Below are positions 1 to 8,312 of a DNA stretch of 64,000 nt, piece after piece. Position 1 is the stretch's first letter. Every line of letters begins with the position of its first letter. The stretch covers positions 1,240,001-1,304,000 of the forward strand of contig NW_027469086.1 of NCBI RefSeq assembly GCF_051020765.1, given 5' to 3'. Origin of the DNA: Lasioglossum baleicum. Taxonomy: Eukaryota > Arthropoda > Insecta > Hymenoptera > Halictidae. Under the pieces are notes generated by a model. That model ran no database searches. It was given only the letters and a program-made list of their open reading frames with translations, and had not been told where the DNA came from. The position numbers and the translations under genes were made by a program.

Positions 1-898
1 GAGGAGGAGAGCGATACGCGTCTCTGTTATCGGGTTTCCTGTCTCGCCAGGATTCACGAGGTGAAAAGGAAGGTCGTTGATCTTTCCTTTCCGAAGATCT
101 GTTGCGCTGCTCAGGCGCATTCCTATCATAATAAGAGTTGCTTGATCGCTCTGGTGTGCGATTACGAGAGTCGGAGAATGCAACGCGGCGTCCGTCGTCG
201 CGATAACGAACACGGTCAAGCTCGTACTGTTTGTACGCGGTTACTGCTTCATCGAATATTTTCTGTAATTCGAGTGACGCACAGAGCCTGACCTCGGCTC
301 GAAGCGCTGGGATAAGACCACGCATGAAACAATCAATTGTGAATTTATCAATCTCGTCTAGATTGGGGACCCCGCGGCCTGAATCTATGATCGCCGTTCT
401 AAGGTCCTTTACTCGCGTAATATAATTCAACACGTGCTCGGACTGTCCCTGGTGTATCGAAGCTAATTCTCCGCGATACTGATCGATGAATTTATATGGG
501 CCTAGTACATCTTTCAGGCGGTTGCACAATTCAGAGATTGTGTTAATATTTACGTCTTCAATCGCGGCGTATGCCTGTCCTCTAAGCTTATTGCATACTA
601 ATCTAGTGAGGGTACGCTCAGCTGTGGCTGGAACAGCTTCCAAGGCTCGCTTGCACGCGCGAACGAATTGTAGCACGGTTATGGAGGTGCCGTCAAAGGT
701 AGGCACAAGTTCAACCGCTTGTTTAACGGTGAAATTCGAAGAATCGTGCATTATGGGTTCGCGGGGCGCAACGACTGGGCTAGCTGGAATTGATTGAGAA
801 TCTCTGGCCGATCGGATTTCTGCTATCTCGCGGCGTATATCCTCGTACGTTACTCTTTGCTCACGCGTTTCTGTTTCGTATTGCAATTTGAGTTGAGT
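1..898 (-). pseudogene. gag: Family Z gag, 3' part (interrupted)
   Basis: The minus strand is open from 898 down to 1 (about 299 codons, running off the window) and encodes a Gypsy-type capsid. Visible blocks include VRACKRA, LGPYKFIDQYRGELAS, RVKDLRTAI and FMRGLIPALRAEV, aligned with the same blocks in the other gags here but clearly diverged, so this is a third family. It ends in an Arg/Asp/Ser-rich tract before the window edge, and no zinc knuckle is reached. The first codons lie at 26535-26655: element A inserted between the two pieces and duplicated GAGT (895-898 and 26535-26538). The frame stays in register across the insertion, so gag was intact when A landed. Confidence 0.85.
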
Positions 899-1117
899 TG
901 TTACGTCGTCCGATGTACGACGTTGGCCTTGTACACACACTATGTATACAAGGTCTGATCTGCATAAGATCCATACACCGTCCCCTAGACATAAGAACAT
1001 AATATTAAGATCTCATATATTCTATTGTTCTACTCCTTATCTCCGTCTCTACCCATCACCATAACTTCACCTTGATCAACACCTTACCTCAGTTTCAACC
1101 CATCACCACGACACATA

Positions 1118-1136
1118 ATGCAATAAAGTATTGCAT
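1118..1136 (+). promoter_or_regulatory. Hairpin holding AATAAA in family 1 LTR
   Basis: ATGCAATA and TATTGCAT form a perfect 8-bp stem around AAG, and AATAAA (1122-1127) spans the stem and loop. The same palindrome occurs in every family 1 LTR, for example ending at 24797, 27120, 32550, 43227, 50417 and 60937. It may be the polyadenylation signal; if so, the transcript start must lie within the first ~220 bp of the LTR. No cleavage site was identified. Confidence 0.5.
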
Positions 1137-1143
1137 CACTCTG

Positions 1144-1176
1144 GAAGCATCTAGAAGCTTCTAGAAACGTCGAGAG
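1144..1176 (+). promoter_or_regulatory. Heat-shock-element array (A 5' LTR)
   Basis: Alternating GAA and TTC-like triplets spaced exactly 5 bp: GAA, aTC, GAA, TTC, GAA, gTC, GAg. The central GAA-TTC-GAA matches the trimeric heat-shock-factor consensus exactly and sits in the perfect 16-bp palindrome TCTAGAAGCTTCTAGA. In this copy the seventh unit is degenerate (GAG), probably through a 2-bp deletion relative to the 3' LTR. Confidence 0.7.
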
Positions 1177-1239
1177 GTCCAAAGACTGCTGCATCAGCAG
1201 TCCCACGCTCGTAGAGGGCAATAGGACAGCCACGAGACT

Positions 1240-1346
1240 GCAGCGTCAGCAGAAATGCACGTGCAGTCCCCGGGAGCGAAGACGCTGCTGCGTCAGCGGT
1301 TCTCCCACTCCGACGACTGAAGAACAAAGAGACTGCAGCGTCAGCT
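1240..1346 (-). promoter_or_regulatory. Three CNC/Maf (antioxidant-response-like) sites in family 1 LTR
   Basis: On the minus strand, TGCTGACGCTGC lies at 1240-1251, CGCTGACGCAGC at 1287-1298 and AGCTGACGCTGC at 1335-1346. All contain TGACnnnGC, the core bound by CNC-Maf dimers, and the first also has the full TGC flank. A related motif with TGAT lies just upstream, near 1184-1196. The sites are about 50 bp apart, and the cluster recurs in the other family 1 LTRs. Confidence 0.45.
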
Positions 1347-1397
1347 ATCCCCTGTTACGTCGGACGACCTCCGACGTTGGTCGAATCGAGGACCGTA

Positions 1398-1725
1398 CCT
1401 CGATTCTAGGCTAAGATTAAATATTAAGTACATAATACCTCTTAAACCCATCGCTATCAAACTCTTGTTCTAAATCTAATATCTCTTAAACCCATCGCTA
1501 TCAAACTCTTGTTCTAATTCTAATACATCTTAAACCCATCACTACTTCACCCACGACTTTTCCTAAACTTGTTCTAATACCCATCACTACTTAAATCTCG
1601 ACTCTCCCAATTGTTCTAAACCCAACCACCACTCCAAACTCTCAATCTTACCTAACACTTGTTTAAACCCTCATCTACACTTAACACTTGTTCAAACCCT
1701 CATCTACACTTACAACTTGTTCAAA
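1398..1725 (+). repeat. Degenerate short tandem repeats in family 2 LTR
   Basis: About 45-50-bp units built around CTTAAACCCATC, then CAAACTCTTGTTCTAA, followed by 28-29-bp units of the form ACTTGTTCAAACCCTCATC. They recur in all three array LTRs and, on the minus strand, in F (63420-63760). No gene is seen here. Confidence 0.75.
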
Positions 1726-1771
1726 TCCTCAACTCCGCTCGAGTAAACGCCACCTCGAGAACAAAGAGATC

Positions 1772-1897
1772 GCAACGTCAGCAGTCTTGCACGCGTCACC
1801 ACTCTGTCGAGAGCGAGGACAAAGAGACTGCAACGTCAGCAGTCTTGCACCCGTCACCACTCCGACGAGCGAGGACAAAGGGACTGCAGCGTCAGCA
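1772..1897 (-). promoter_or_regulatory. Three CNC/Maf-like sites in family 2 LTR
   Basis: On the minus strand, TGCTGACGTTGC lies at 1772-1783 and 1830-1841, and TGCTGACGCTGC at 1886-1897. Spacing is 56-58 bp. All three have the complete TGC-TGAC-nnn-GC form. They repeat at +6960 and +13920, and are present on the opposite strand in F near 63265-63395. Confidence 0.5.
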
Positions 1898-2106
1898 ACC
1901 CCCACTCCGAGCGAAGGAGGCTACGCAGAGCTGCCTCTTGCATCAGTCTGGTCCTAGCCAGCGGAGTGAGCGGACGTGTCGGTCTGCGCTCACTCCATTC
2001 TCACACAACGACATCAGTCAGTCTGGCCCAAGCCAGCGAAGCGAGCAGACGTGTCGACCTGCGCTCTTCTAATTCGCGCTTCGACGTTCATCGACGTTTG
2101 TTCTAC

Positions 2107-2150
2107 AATTCCAATTCCAATTCTAATTCCAATTCTAATTCAAACTCAAT
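2107..2150 (+). repeat. AATTCC-type microsatellite
   Basis: Imperfect AATTCC/AATTCT hexamers in the family 2 LTR, with copies at 9067 and 16027. Family 1 LTRs have a similar AATTCC then AACTC tract (about 17730-17770). It yields spurious Asn-Ser and Ile-Pro repeat ORFs. Confidence 0.8.
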
Positions 2151-2382
2151 ACCAATTCCGACTCAACGCAGTCTCTATTCCAACACTAATTCATTTACTA
2201 ACTCCTACGCAATTAATTCACTTAATTCATATTCACATTTATATTAATACAATTGTAACCAAGTGTAACCAAGTTATTATTATAATATATCTTATTTTAC
2301 CAGAACTTCGCGAGTGACTTCTCTTACAATTCAATCAATTCAGTGACCTATTTCTCTCCGATATTCAAACTATATCTTCGTT

Positions 2383-2579
2383 ATCGTGCACTTGTAGAGT
2401 ATTGAAACTCGGTCACAAAGGGAGAAGCTTACAGCTCCGCCGAGACAATACGTCTGCAAGCGACATTTTGAACAATTGTTTCCATTAGCAATCGTGCACT
2501 TGTTGAGTATTGAAACTCGGTCACAAAGGGAGAAGCTTACAGCTCCGCCGAGACAATACGTCTGCAAGCGACATTTTGA
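2383..2579 (+). repeat. 89-bp direct repeat with hairpins in family 2 LTR
   Basis: Two near-identical 89-bp units (2383-2471 and 2491-2579). Each can fold through CTCGG/CCGAG with an inner GGAG/CTCC stem. Copies lie at +6960 and +13920. F carries a recognisable single copy near 62608-62652. It sits just upstream of the leader ORF, like the paired hairpins of family 1. Confidence 0.7.
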
Positions 2580-2936
2580 TCGGTCAAGTGTTTTCTCGGT
2601 CAAGTGTTCGATCAAGTCTCCATCAAGTGACAGTTCACACAAGGAATACGTGCAGTGCTAGATCTATAGTGACAGTTCTAACAGTGCCCTCGTTCGTTAC
2701 ACAGTGACCCGGCTTGGAGGCCAGTTCGTCCGCTCCGCTTGGGTAGTGTCAATGAACGAGCGGACCTTTTCAATAACTATATTTTATTAAAGTCACAGGT
2801 GGAATACCGCTGGCCAGCGCCTCCGGGGAACCCCTGGCCAATTTTCCCTTTTTCATTCAGAACATAGACAAAATTCCTATAAAGGATTTCTTGAGAAGGA
2901 GTTGTTAAACCAAGTTCCTTTCGCTCCTCTCTCCTC

Positions 2937-3359
2937 ATGCGTCGATCACGTCACGACCGAGAATATCGAGTGTGACGCGTCAGATTACGTATCGGTATAC
3001 GGTTGTCCGTGCCGTCCGATTCCGAACACAGAGATCAACCACGCGGATCTCTCGCGTTCCACGCCTGTCAACGATACACCAGCTGCCCGCTATGAGATCA
3101 TCGATCTCATAGACATCTCTGACGACGACGATAGCCAGGACACAGTGATCCTGCCACGTCCTCGTTGCGTCATCACCAACAGCACGTTCGCTGTAGGATC
3201 ATCAAGGACGAGTACCTACCGTCCAACAGACGCATTGTCGTGCGTACCCCAGCGAGACAGCTGCCAAACCTTCCTCATCTCGATGAGATCTGTCTGGACG
3301 ACCCGTTATACCAGACCCATGCTGACCGACGAGCTCAGCTCCTTGAACAGTACTACTAA
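2937..3359 (+). pseudogene. LTR leader ORF, broken (array LTR 1)
   Basis: Degenerate copy of the LTR-encoded protein found intact in F at 61672-62274. The start codon (2937) and first two or three codons survive. A deletion of about 107 bp relative to F then shifts frame to a stop at 2973. Downstream, the CDASDYVSVYGCPC block and one acidic SUMO-interaction-like motif (IIDLIDISDDDD) are readable in another frame. An insertion of about 26 nt near 3150 shifts frame again before the LPNLPHLDEICLDDP block and the QYY end. All three array LTRs share both lesions, so they predate the tandem expansion. Confidence 0.8.
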
Positions 3360-3374
3360 GTTACAACAACTAAC

Positions 3375-3426
3375 CGGTGAGAATTCGTATCTTTTGTAAC
3401 CCCTTTTGTTCCATGTCAACTCACCG
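3375..3426 (+). promoter_or_regulatory. Splice-donor-like site in a conserved stem (family 2)
   Basis: CGGTGAG (3375-3381) pairs with CTCACCG (3420-3426) across a 38-nt loop, starting about 15 nt after the leader ORF stop. The arrangement matches the family 1 stem at 18768-18818 although the loops are unrelated. GGTGAG fits a 5' splice site. Use as a donor for a subgenomic RNA is inferred. Confidence 0.5.
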
Positions 3427-3629
3427 CGTTCGTTGCGTCAGCGTAGAAGTATCGCCATCCGCGTTGACTGCTAGCGGGTGTCGGTCTCAAATGACTATCG
3501 GTGTCCTAGCGCATATGACTGCCCGTCTGGCTGTCTTGGCGTAAAAGACCGTTTCCTCTTCAATTCCACGTGCCGCCTCCTGGGGTCATCTTCTTTGCCT
3601 AGGACGTGGGGCGTGACGTAACAAAATTT

Positions 3630-3646
3630 TGGCGCAGTCGGTAGGA
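3630..3646 (+). other. Primer-binding site, tRNA-Ser (array unit 1)
   Basis: TGGCGCAGTCGGTAGGA lies 6 nt after the LTR end. It is complementary to the 3' end of insect tRNA-Ser including CCA, as in the 297/17.6 type errantiviruses. Confidence 0.9.
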
Positions 3647-3753
3647 CACGAAAACGGTCGCCGGTAGTTGAACCATTAACAAATTGTTTTCGTACGTCTG
3701 ACATTTGTTCTCTATATCGTGTGTCGAGTAAGAATTCACACTAATATCGCAAA

Positions 3754-5175
3754 ATGTCTCGCCCAATCACACGATCCCAAACGGATCCCCGAGCGGATCC
3801 TAATCAAGACCTTCCTCCGCCAACCGAGGAAGAGCTACTTCTTTACGCGCAAGATCTCGCCCGTAAAGAGGAATATTTAAAAGAGCAAACCGAATTCATT
3901 GCTAAATTGCGTCTTAAATATGAAGAAGACGCACAGAATCAAAATAACATGCTCGATGAAATACGCAAAGAGCTCCACAATATTCAAGCCTTGAACCAAA
4001 ACTTACGTCACCAAGCGCCTACACCAGGCCCCAGTAACGTCTCTAACACGCGAGAACCTTCATTATCAGAGCCACGCGAAACCCCGCAATATGAGCCAAC
4101 AGGAAATTTCGCGTTGAAACAAGCCGCAGAACTCGTACCCAAATTCGACGGAACATCGATTCCCGTCCTAAAATTCATCCGCGCCTGCAAACGCGCGCGT
4201 GATTCTATCCCCGAATCCATAGAACGTGCCCTTACTAAACTAATCTGCAATAAACTTTCCGATCGTGCGTACGCTGCCATTGAAGGCGAAAACATACGTA
4301 CGATCTCACAACTTTGCGATAAGCTACGAACAGTACTGGGACCCTACAAATTCGTGGACCAGTACCGTGGCGAATTGGCAAGCGTAGCCCAGGGCAACAA
4401 TGAGCATATTCTTGACTTCATAAATCGAGTCAAAGATTTACGAACCGCCATCAGCGATTCTACCGAAGGACATTACGACTACAGAGAAATCGATCGTTTC
4501 ACAGTCGAGTGCTTCCTTCGCGGTCTACTCCCACAACTTCGCAGCGAAGTTTTGCATTGCCGTTCTCAGAATTCGGCAGAGATCTTCGAAGCAGCCATCT
4601 CTGCATATAAGCAATATGAGCTGTATCAAAACCGTCGTCGCGAATCTAATCGTGACGATTCCCGCAAGGTAAGCTTCTCAGATAACAGAAGCTCCTATCG
4701 CCCACGCTCTTCTGACAATTTCAATTCTCGCGAACGCATCCCTGAACGTCGCGACAACAGACCGGATGAGCGTCGCGATAACGGGTCCGACCAACGTCGA
4801 GACTCGTGGAGAAACTCGAACCGCGACTCTTATCGTTCTCCAACTCCGCAGTGGCGATACGAAGCCCCTCGCGAACAAAACCCGCAGCGCGAAAACCGGG
4901 ACCCGAATTCAAATCGCGACAGACGTTCGGGAGAGCCCCGCAAGTTTTGCAACTATTGCAAGACTCCCGGACATGACATTCACGAATGTCGAAAAAGAGC
5001 CTATAACAATAACCTGCGCTCGGGAAACGAGTCAGGCCTCCCGACAGGAACGAATCAACAGCGGGAGGCCGCCCCAACAAAGCGCAACCAAACATTCACG
5101 CAGACCGCCGTTCGAACGAACGAGCTCCCCGAAGACCAGATCGACGATTCGTCTCTGCAGTTAACCTCGCAGTAG
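3754..5175 (+). CDS. gag: Gag polyprotein, family 2 (unit 1)
   Basis: 473-aa structural protein of a Gypsy-type element, expected to form the particle and bind genomic RNA. A charged helical segment (about 25-85) looks like a coiled coil and is followed by a Pro/Ser-rich linker. A capsid-like core (about 118-295) has the insect Gypsy signature blocks FIRACKRARD, LGPYKFVDQYRGELAS, RVKDLRTAI and CFLRGLLPQLRSEV. An Arg/Asp/Ser-rich tract (297-395) precedes one zinc knuckle, C399-x2-C402-x4-H407-x4-C412. The ATG at 3754 is the first in frame after the primer site. Protease follows in the -1 frame and overlaps the 3' end of gag, implying ribosomal frameshifting; no slippery site was identified with confidence. 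Length is usual for the family, and nothing is broken. Confidence 0.93.
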   Translation: MSRPITRSQTDPRADPNQDLPPPTEEELLLYAQDLARKEEYLKEQTEFIAKLRLKYEEDAQNQNNMLDEIRKELHNIQALNQNLRHQAPTPGPSNVSNTREPSLSEPRETPQYEPTGNFALKQAAELVPKFDGTSIPVLKFIRACKRARDSIPESIERALTKLICNKLSDRAYAAIEGENIRTISQLCDKLRTVLGPYKFVDQYRGELASVAQGNNEHILDFINRVKDLRTAISDSTEGHYDYREIDRFTVECFLRGLLPQLRSEVLHCRSQNSAEIFEAAISAYKQYELYQNRRRESNRDDSRKVSFSDNRSSYRPRSSDNFNSRERIPERRDNRPDERRDNGSDQRRDSWRNSNRDSYRSPTPQWRYEAPREQNPQRENRDPNSNRDRRSGEPRKFCNYCKTPGHDIHECRKRAYNNNLRSGNESGLPTGTNQQREAAPTKRNQTFTQTAVRTNELPEDQIDDSSLQLTSQ

Positions 5176-7991
5176 ACTCGCCGATCCCGCGCGTACAAAT
5201 CTCCGCCCCTCAGCTTCGCGAGAAAAGTGAATTCTTATTAGACACGGGCTCGGAAGTCAATTTGATACGCGCGTCTAGTTTAAAACCTGGGATAACCATT
5301 GATCCCACGAGCACGATCGAAGTTCATGGAATAACCGAGGGTTCCATAGTAACACTCGGCGAAGTCGTTATATTCATTCAAGGGACAATCCCTGTCAAAT
5401 TCCACGTGCTCGGGGACGATTTTCCAGTCAGTGTTAACGGAATTCTCGGCTCGCCCTTCTTTATAGGAGGAGCTGAGATTTCCTTTGCAAGGCAATTTGT
5501 TTTAATCGGAAACATTTCTATTCCGTTCTCTAATTCACGCGCACTGCCGACTGAGCCCCGCGATAGTTCAATGACGAGGGTTATTTCAATGCCTTCTCCG
5601 AAAACGGAGGTCTCTCTTGAAAAGCACGCCGCAAGGACAGAGGAAGAAACATTCCCTCTCTCAAAACGTCGGGTGCAACCGGGAGAGATTCGTATCACAT
5701 CGAATAATATCGTAGAGGAACCGGTCGATAAGCGCAAAAATCAAAATCAACAGTCCGAATCAAGGACTGCAGCAGACTCTAATGAGTTTGCCGTTGAGCC
5801 CCGAACAGCCGCCTGCATTGCAGTCAGCGTACAGGGCCCGAAACAGGGATATATCCGCCGCGTCAGCGTAGCGCCGGATGTATTCCTCGGTGACTGTGTA
5901 GTCACTAATCGCGGAGGCAAAGCGAGCCTCAGATGTTTCAACACATCTCCGCGTCCGATCTCATTCCGATTACCCGTGTTAGAGGTGGAAGAGATCGAGC
6001 GTTATTCAACTAATTCCGGGTACTATCCCGACGCATTCGGTAACCATCCCGACCTTTCTAATTCCGGTAACCATCCCGACGTATTCGGTAACCATCCCGA
6101 CCTTTCTAATTCCGGTAACCATCCCGACGCATTCGGTAACCATCCCGACCTTTTCAATTCCGGTAACCATCCCGACGTATTCGGTAACCATCCCGACAAT
6201 TTTAATCCAGAGTCCAAAGAAGACTCCCACGAATTCAAACCTATGAAGGTTTATTCTACAAGCTCCGGTATCAAGTCCGATTGTTTCTATTCCGAGTCTA
6301 GGTTGAAAGGAAATGTCCCCGCCTTTGATTCTCTAAAGACGACAGAACGTCTACATAAAGTAAAGCATAAAACTCTACCTCGTATAGACCGAGTATACGA
6401 GTCGATCATAAAAGATCATCCCGCGATAATTTCTAAATCAGAGTCAAAGAGAGTCTATATTTCATTTCAAAAACCTACCTCTGATTTTTCGCCGGAACAT
6501 GATCTCTTCCAATCTAAACGGTCAAGTATCCGTGCACCGCAAAGCGAGTTTCATCCATCTAGGAATTATACGTCTGTAAAATACGCGTCAGCAAAAAGGA
6601 GAAACAAATTTCGTATTATACTATACCTCTGCGATAACCCGCGAACAATGATTGTAGCATCTCCTGCGACTTGCGATAAGAAACCCTCCCAGGAGATTTC
6701 ATTACAGTCCTCCGCTGACGCGAAATTAGAATCCGCGTTAATCACGCGTCCGGTCAACACCGACAAACGAGCGAAATCCGAAACCCAGCGTCGACAGAAT
6801 CTCCTTCCACCGCCGGAAGATACAGAACAAACGACAGCAGCACTTCGAAGAAGTTCCTACAGCCAGAATCCCAGCCTGTTCCCAGCCGCCTACCACATCG
6901 TGTCCAGTATCCACAAACACAATCAACATGTGCGGACACTTACAACCGGCGAGACCATCGGCGAACAAAGCCGGAGACTTCGTCTACAGATACCAGGGAA
7001 TATTCTGCTACAATGGCAGACACAGAATCTCCCTAAATGGCAGAGAACTATGCCTTGCCTGCAGCCTCACTGCGGTAGTCAGGAGGGTCATCGTATACAC
7101 GCACGTTCTTACAAGGAAAAAGAAGAACGCATGCGACGCGTGTACAAAACCCATATTGAGGGAAACCCCAATATTGGAATGCATCCACTGCAGCTTCCTC
7201 CTCGCACTGGATCGGGCAGCAACAGACACTGCCAGAATAAGAAGAGAAAGAGGCGAAATTCTCACGGACGACGAAGAAGAGGACGAAAACTCAAGCACCT
7301 CTTCCTCGGACGAAGACACCAATACTCAAGCAAATTAGAGATGCAGAGTGTTTGTGCCAAAGCCGTAATCTCGTCACCTGAGACAAGAGTGATTACTCTA
7401 ACCAACAAGGGGAGCAAAATGCCGAGTCAACAGGGAGATTACTTACCCATACTCAGTATTCCCCTGCCGGTTGGACTTGCTCACCCCCCACTAACCCACA
7501 TCGAACAAACAAAGCAGAAGAGCAGTCATTCTGCAATCGCCCACCGCTCAAGCAACATTACGAAAAAGCACGTTAAAACACTCATCAAAATGTGCAAACA
7601 ACTTCCAATCAGGAAGGCCGGTCAGAAGAGACCACCTGCAATTCCCACCTACTTGCTCGAAATCTCCTGCTACAATGGCAAGATAAGAATAACGCCCGAC
7701 GGAAGGAAACTTTGCTATGACTGTAGCCAGAGAACAGTCATTTCCAATGTAAGAATTTGGAATCACCAGCGAATGTACTCCGTCCAAAACGATTGCGAAG
7801 AATGCGGTGGTCCGATATGCACCGAAACTCCAGTAATGGATTGCCGAGAATGCCTGAGCATGCTGGCCGGACAGGGCATCATGTTAGAAAACCCAGAGGT
7901 CTCCGACTCATCAGATGACTCCGATTCATCCGAAGGAAGTTCGGACGAGGATTCAGATTCGGACATGGAGGAACACCTCATCACGAACTAA
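5163..7991 (+). CDS. pro: Protease-linker ORF, family 2, fused in frame to cysteine-rich ORF b (unit 1)
   Basis: Open in the -1 frame relative to gag, from inside the gag end. Aspartic protease: LLDTGSEVNLI with catalytic DTG at 5241-5249, then the GILGSPFF block typical of retropepsins. A linker with four long NSGxHPDxFGNHPD units (6009-6200) and a basic, Ser-rich stretch follow. The frame then passes, probably as a non-functional shadow, through ORF a (which uses another frame) and rejoins meaningful sequence in ORF b (7590-7991). Reverse transcriptase, RNase H and integrase are absent: homology to the other elements ends at QNLLPPPED (about 6800-6830), exactly where the variable slot begins. 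The true protease C-terminus is unknown. Confidence 0.8.
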   Translation, partial: NLAVDSPIPRVQISAPQLREKSEFLLDTGSEVNLIRASSLKPGITIDPTSTIEVHGITEGSIVTLGEVVIFIQGTIPVKFHVLGDDFPVSVNGILGSPFFIGGAEISFARQFVLIGNISIPFSNSRALPTEPRDSSMTRVISMPSPKTEVSLEKHAARTEEETFPLSKRRVQPGEIRITSNNIVEEPVDKRKNQNQQSESRTAADSNEFAVEPRTAACIAVSVQGPKQGYIRRVSVAPDVFLGDCVVTNRGGKASLRCFNTSPRPISFRLPVLEVEEIERYSTNSGYYPDAFGNHPDLSNSGNHPDVFGNHPDLSNSGNHPDAFGNHPDLFNSGNHPDVFGNHPDNFNPESKEDSHEFKPMKVYSTSSGIKSDCFYSESRLKGNVPAFDSLKTTERLHKVKHKTLPRIDRVYESIIKDHPAIISKSESKRVYISFQKPTSDFSPEHDLFQSKRSSIRAPQSEFHPSRNYTSVKYASAKRRNKFRIILYLCDNPRTMIVASPATCDKKPSQEISLQSSADAKLESALITRPVNTDKRAKSETQRRQNLLPPPEDTEQTTAALRRSSYSQNPSLFPAAYHIVSSIHKHNQHVRTLTTGETIGEQSRRLRLQIPGNILLQWQTQNLPKWQRTMPCLQPHCGSQEGHRIHARSYKEKEERMRRVYKTHIEGNPNIGMHPLQLPPRTGSGSNRHCQNKKRKRRNSHGRRRRGRKLKHLFLGRRHQYSSKLEMQSVCAKAVISSPETRVITLTNKGSKMPSQQGDYLPILSIPLPVGLAHPPLTHIEQTKQKSSHSAIAHRSSNITKKHVKTLIKMCKQLPIRKAGQKRPPAIPTYLLEISCYNGKIRITPDGRKLCYDCSQRTVISNVRIWNHQRMYSVQNDCEECGGPICTETPVMDCRECLSMLAGQGIMLENPEVSDSSDDSDSSEGSSDEDSDSDMEEHLITN
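6009..6200 (+). repeat. Coding minisatellite NSGxHPD (unit 1)
   Basis: Four 48-bp units, each encoding NSG-x-HPD-x-FGNHPD-x-x, with nearly identical codons. It lies between protease and the variable slot. Unit number and type differ in every family 1 copy. Confidence 0.9.
6928..7338 (+). CDS. Cysteine-rich acidic-tailed ORF a (unit 1)
   Basis: 136-aa protein of unknown function in the position where A and D carry env. Cysteines are at 2, 27, 42, 45, 69, 72, 85 and 88, including three C-x2-C pairs, which suggests one or two zinc-binding modules. The core reads FCYNG...GRELCLAC...CDACTKPI...ETPILECIHC. The C-terminus (about 106-136) is Glu/Asp/Ser-rich and suited to casein kinase 2 phosphorylation. 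It is in a different frame from both the protease ORF and ORF b, and aligns without gaps to ORF b at all eight cysteines. Expression probably needs splicing. I do not recognise the family. Confidence 0.7.
   Translation: MCGHLQPARPSANKAGDFVYRYQGIFCYNGRHRISLNGRELCLACSLTAVVRRVIVYTHVLTRKKKNACDACTKPILRETPILECIHCSFLLALDRAATDTARIRRERGEILTDDEEEDENSSTSSSDEDTNTQAN
7590..7991 (+). CDS. Cysteine-rich acidic-tailed ORF b (unit 1)
   Basis: 133-aa paralogue of ORF a, 251 bp downstream. Cysteines at 2, 27, 42, 45, 69, 72, 85 and 88 match ORF a position for position, with one extra at 77. The core reads SCYNG...GRKLCYDC...CEECGGPIC...ETPVMDCREC. The tail (104-128) is almost pure Ser/Asp/Glu. The start at 7590 (MCKQL) parallels MCGHL of ORF a. 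The frame is that of the upstream protease ORF, so a fusion product is formally possible, but the matching start favours a separate protein. A tandem duplication origin is inferred. Confidence 0.7.
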   Translation: MCKQLPIRKAGQKRPPAIPTYLLEISCYNGKIRITPDGRKLCYDCSQRTVISNVRIWNHQRMYSVQNDCEECGGPICTETPVMDCRECLSMLAGQGIMLENPEVSDSSDDSDSSEGSSDEDSDSDMEEHLITN

Positions 7992-8239
7992 ATGGCAACA
8001 ACAGTGAAATAAGTGAGCCCATTCCCTCCCAAGACCCCAATAAAAGACAGTCAAATAATGAACATTGCGATTATAGACTGTCGGACATTGCGAAACCTAC
8101 CCCAACTCCTCGCGCAGAATCAGACAACATCTCAGTGCATCCAGTGTTTCGTACTGTTAATACAGTCAACGTGCGCCGAGAACTGAGCTCCCTGCGCGGA
8201 TCGCTCACTAACGATGCGTCTCAAGACCAAAAATTGTAA
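7985..8239 (+). CDS. Conserved pol-type C-terminal tail, family 2 (unit 1)
   Basis: Open segment in the third frame, ending TAA at 8237-8239. It carries NEHCDYRLSDIAKPTPTPRA, DNISVHPVFRT and RRELSSLRG, homologous to the tail fused to integrase remnants in C and E and to env in A and D. Here it has no protein fused in frame and no obvious start, so it is probably the stranded C-terminus of the ancestral pol or env ORF. Confidence 0.65.
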   Translation, partial: ELNGNNSEISEPIPSQDPNKRQSNNEHCDYRLSDIAKPTPTPRAESDNISVHPVFRTVNTVNVRRELSSLRGSLTNDASQDQKL

Positions 8240-8271
8240 TGCGAGCGCTCACCGAACACAACCTCGGACCG

Positions 8272-8296
8272 AGAGATTTCACTCCGAGAAATCTCT
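8272..8296 (+). promoter_or_regulatory. Hairpin beside polypurine tract, family 2 (unit 1)
   Basis: AGAGATTTC (8272-8280) pairs perfectly with GAAATCTCT (8288-8296), with a 7-nt loop. The purine tract GAGGGAGG (8305-8312) and the LTR follow. Family 1 has a hairpin of different sequence at the same place (24512-24539). Copies at +6960 and, inverted, in F. Confidence 0.6.
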
Positions 8297-8312
8297 TCTC
8301 CGGCGAGGGAGG

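Larger units (their letters stand above)
899..1352 (+). repeat. Element A 5' LTR, left part
   Basis: First 454 bp of the LTR. It contains the AATAAA hairpin (1118-1136), the heat-shock-element array (1144-1176) and three CNC/Maf-like sites (1240-1251, 1287-1298, 1335-1346). It is interrupted at 1353 by the family 2 array, with target duplication CCCC at 1349-1352 and 17544-17547. The LTR resumes at 17548. Confidence 0.92.
1353..3623 (+). repeat. Family 2 LTR, copy 1
   Basis: A 2271-bp LTR bounded by TGTTACGTC and GACGTAACA. In order it holds degenerate U3 repeats (1398-1725), CNC/Maf-like sites (1772-1897), an AATTCC-type microsatellite (2107-2150), an 89-bp direct repeat (2383-2579), a broken leader ORF (2937-3359) and a splice-donor-like hairpin (3375-3426). 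The heat-shock array of family 1 is absent. Confidence 0.94.

Noticed and set aside
1659..2317. Several ORFs of 89-137 aa in the family 2 LTR U3 region (also near 8619, 15579, 63091)
   Set aside because: Composed of LTR short repeats and the AATTCC microsatellite. They overlap each other in different frames and have no domain-like pattern.
3630..3646. Possible tRNA-Ser gene fragment
   Set aside because: Only the 17 nt complementary to the tRNA 3' end are present, at the fixed place after each LTR, so it is a primer-binding site.
6006..6230. Minus-strand ORFs rich in MVTEYVGMVTG across the repeat (also in A-E)
   Set aside because: They are antisense readings of the NSGNHPD coding minisatellite and lengthen and shrink with it.
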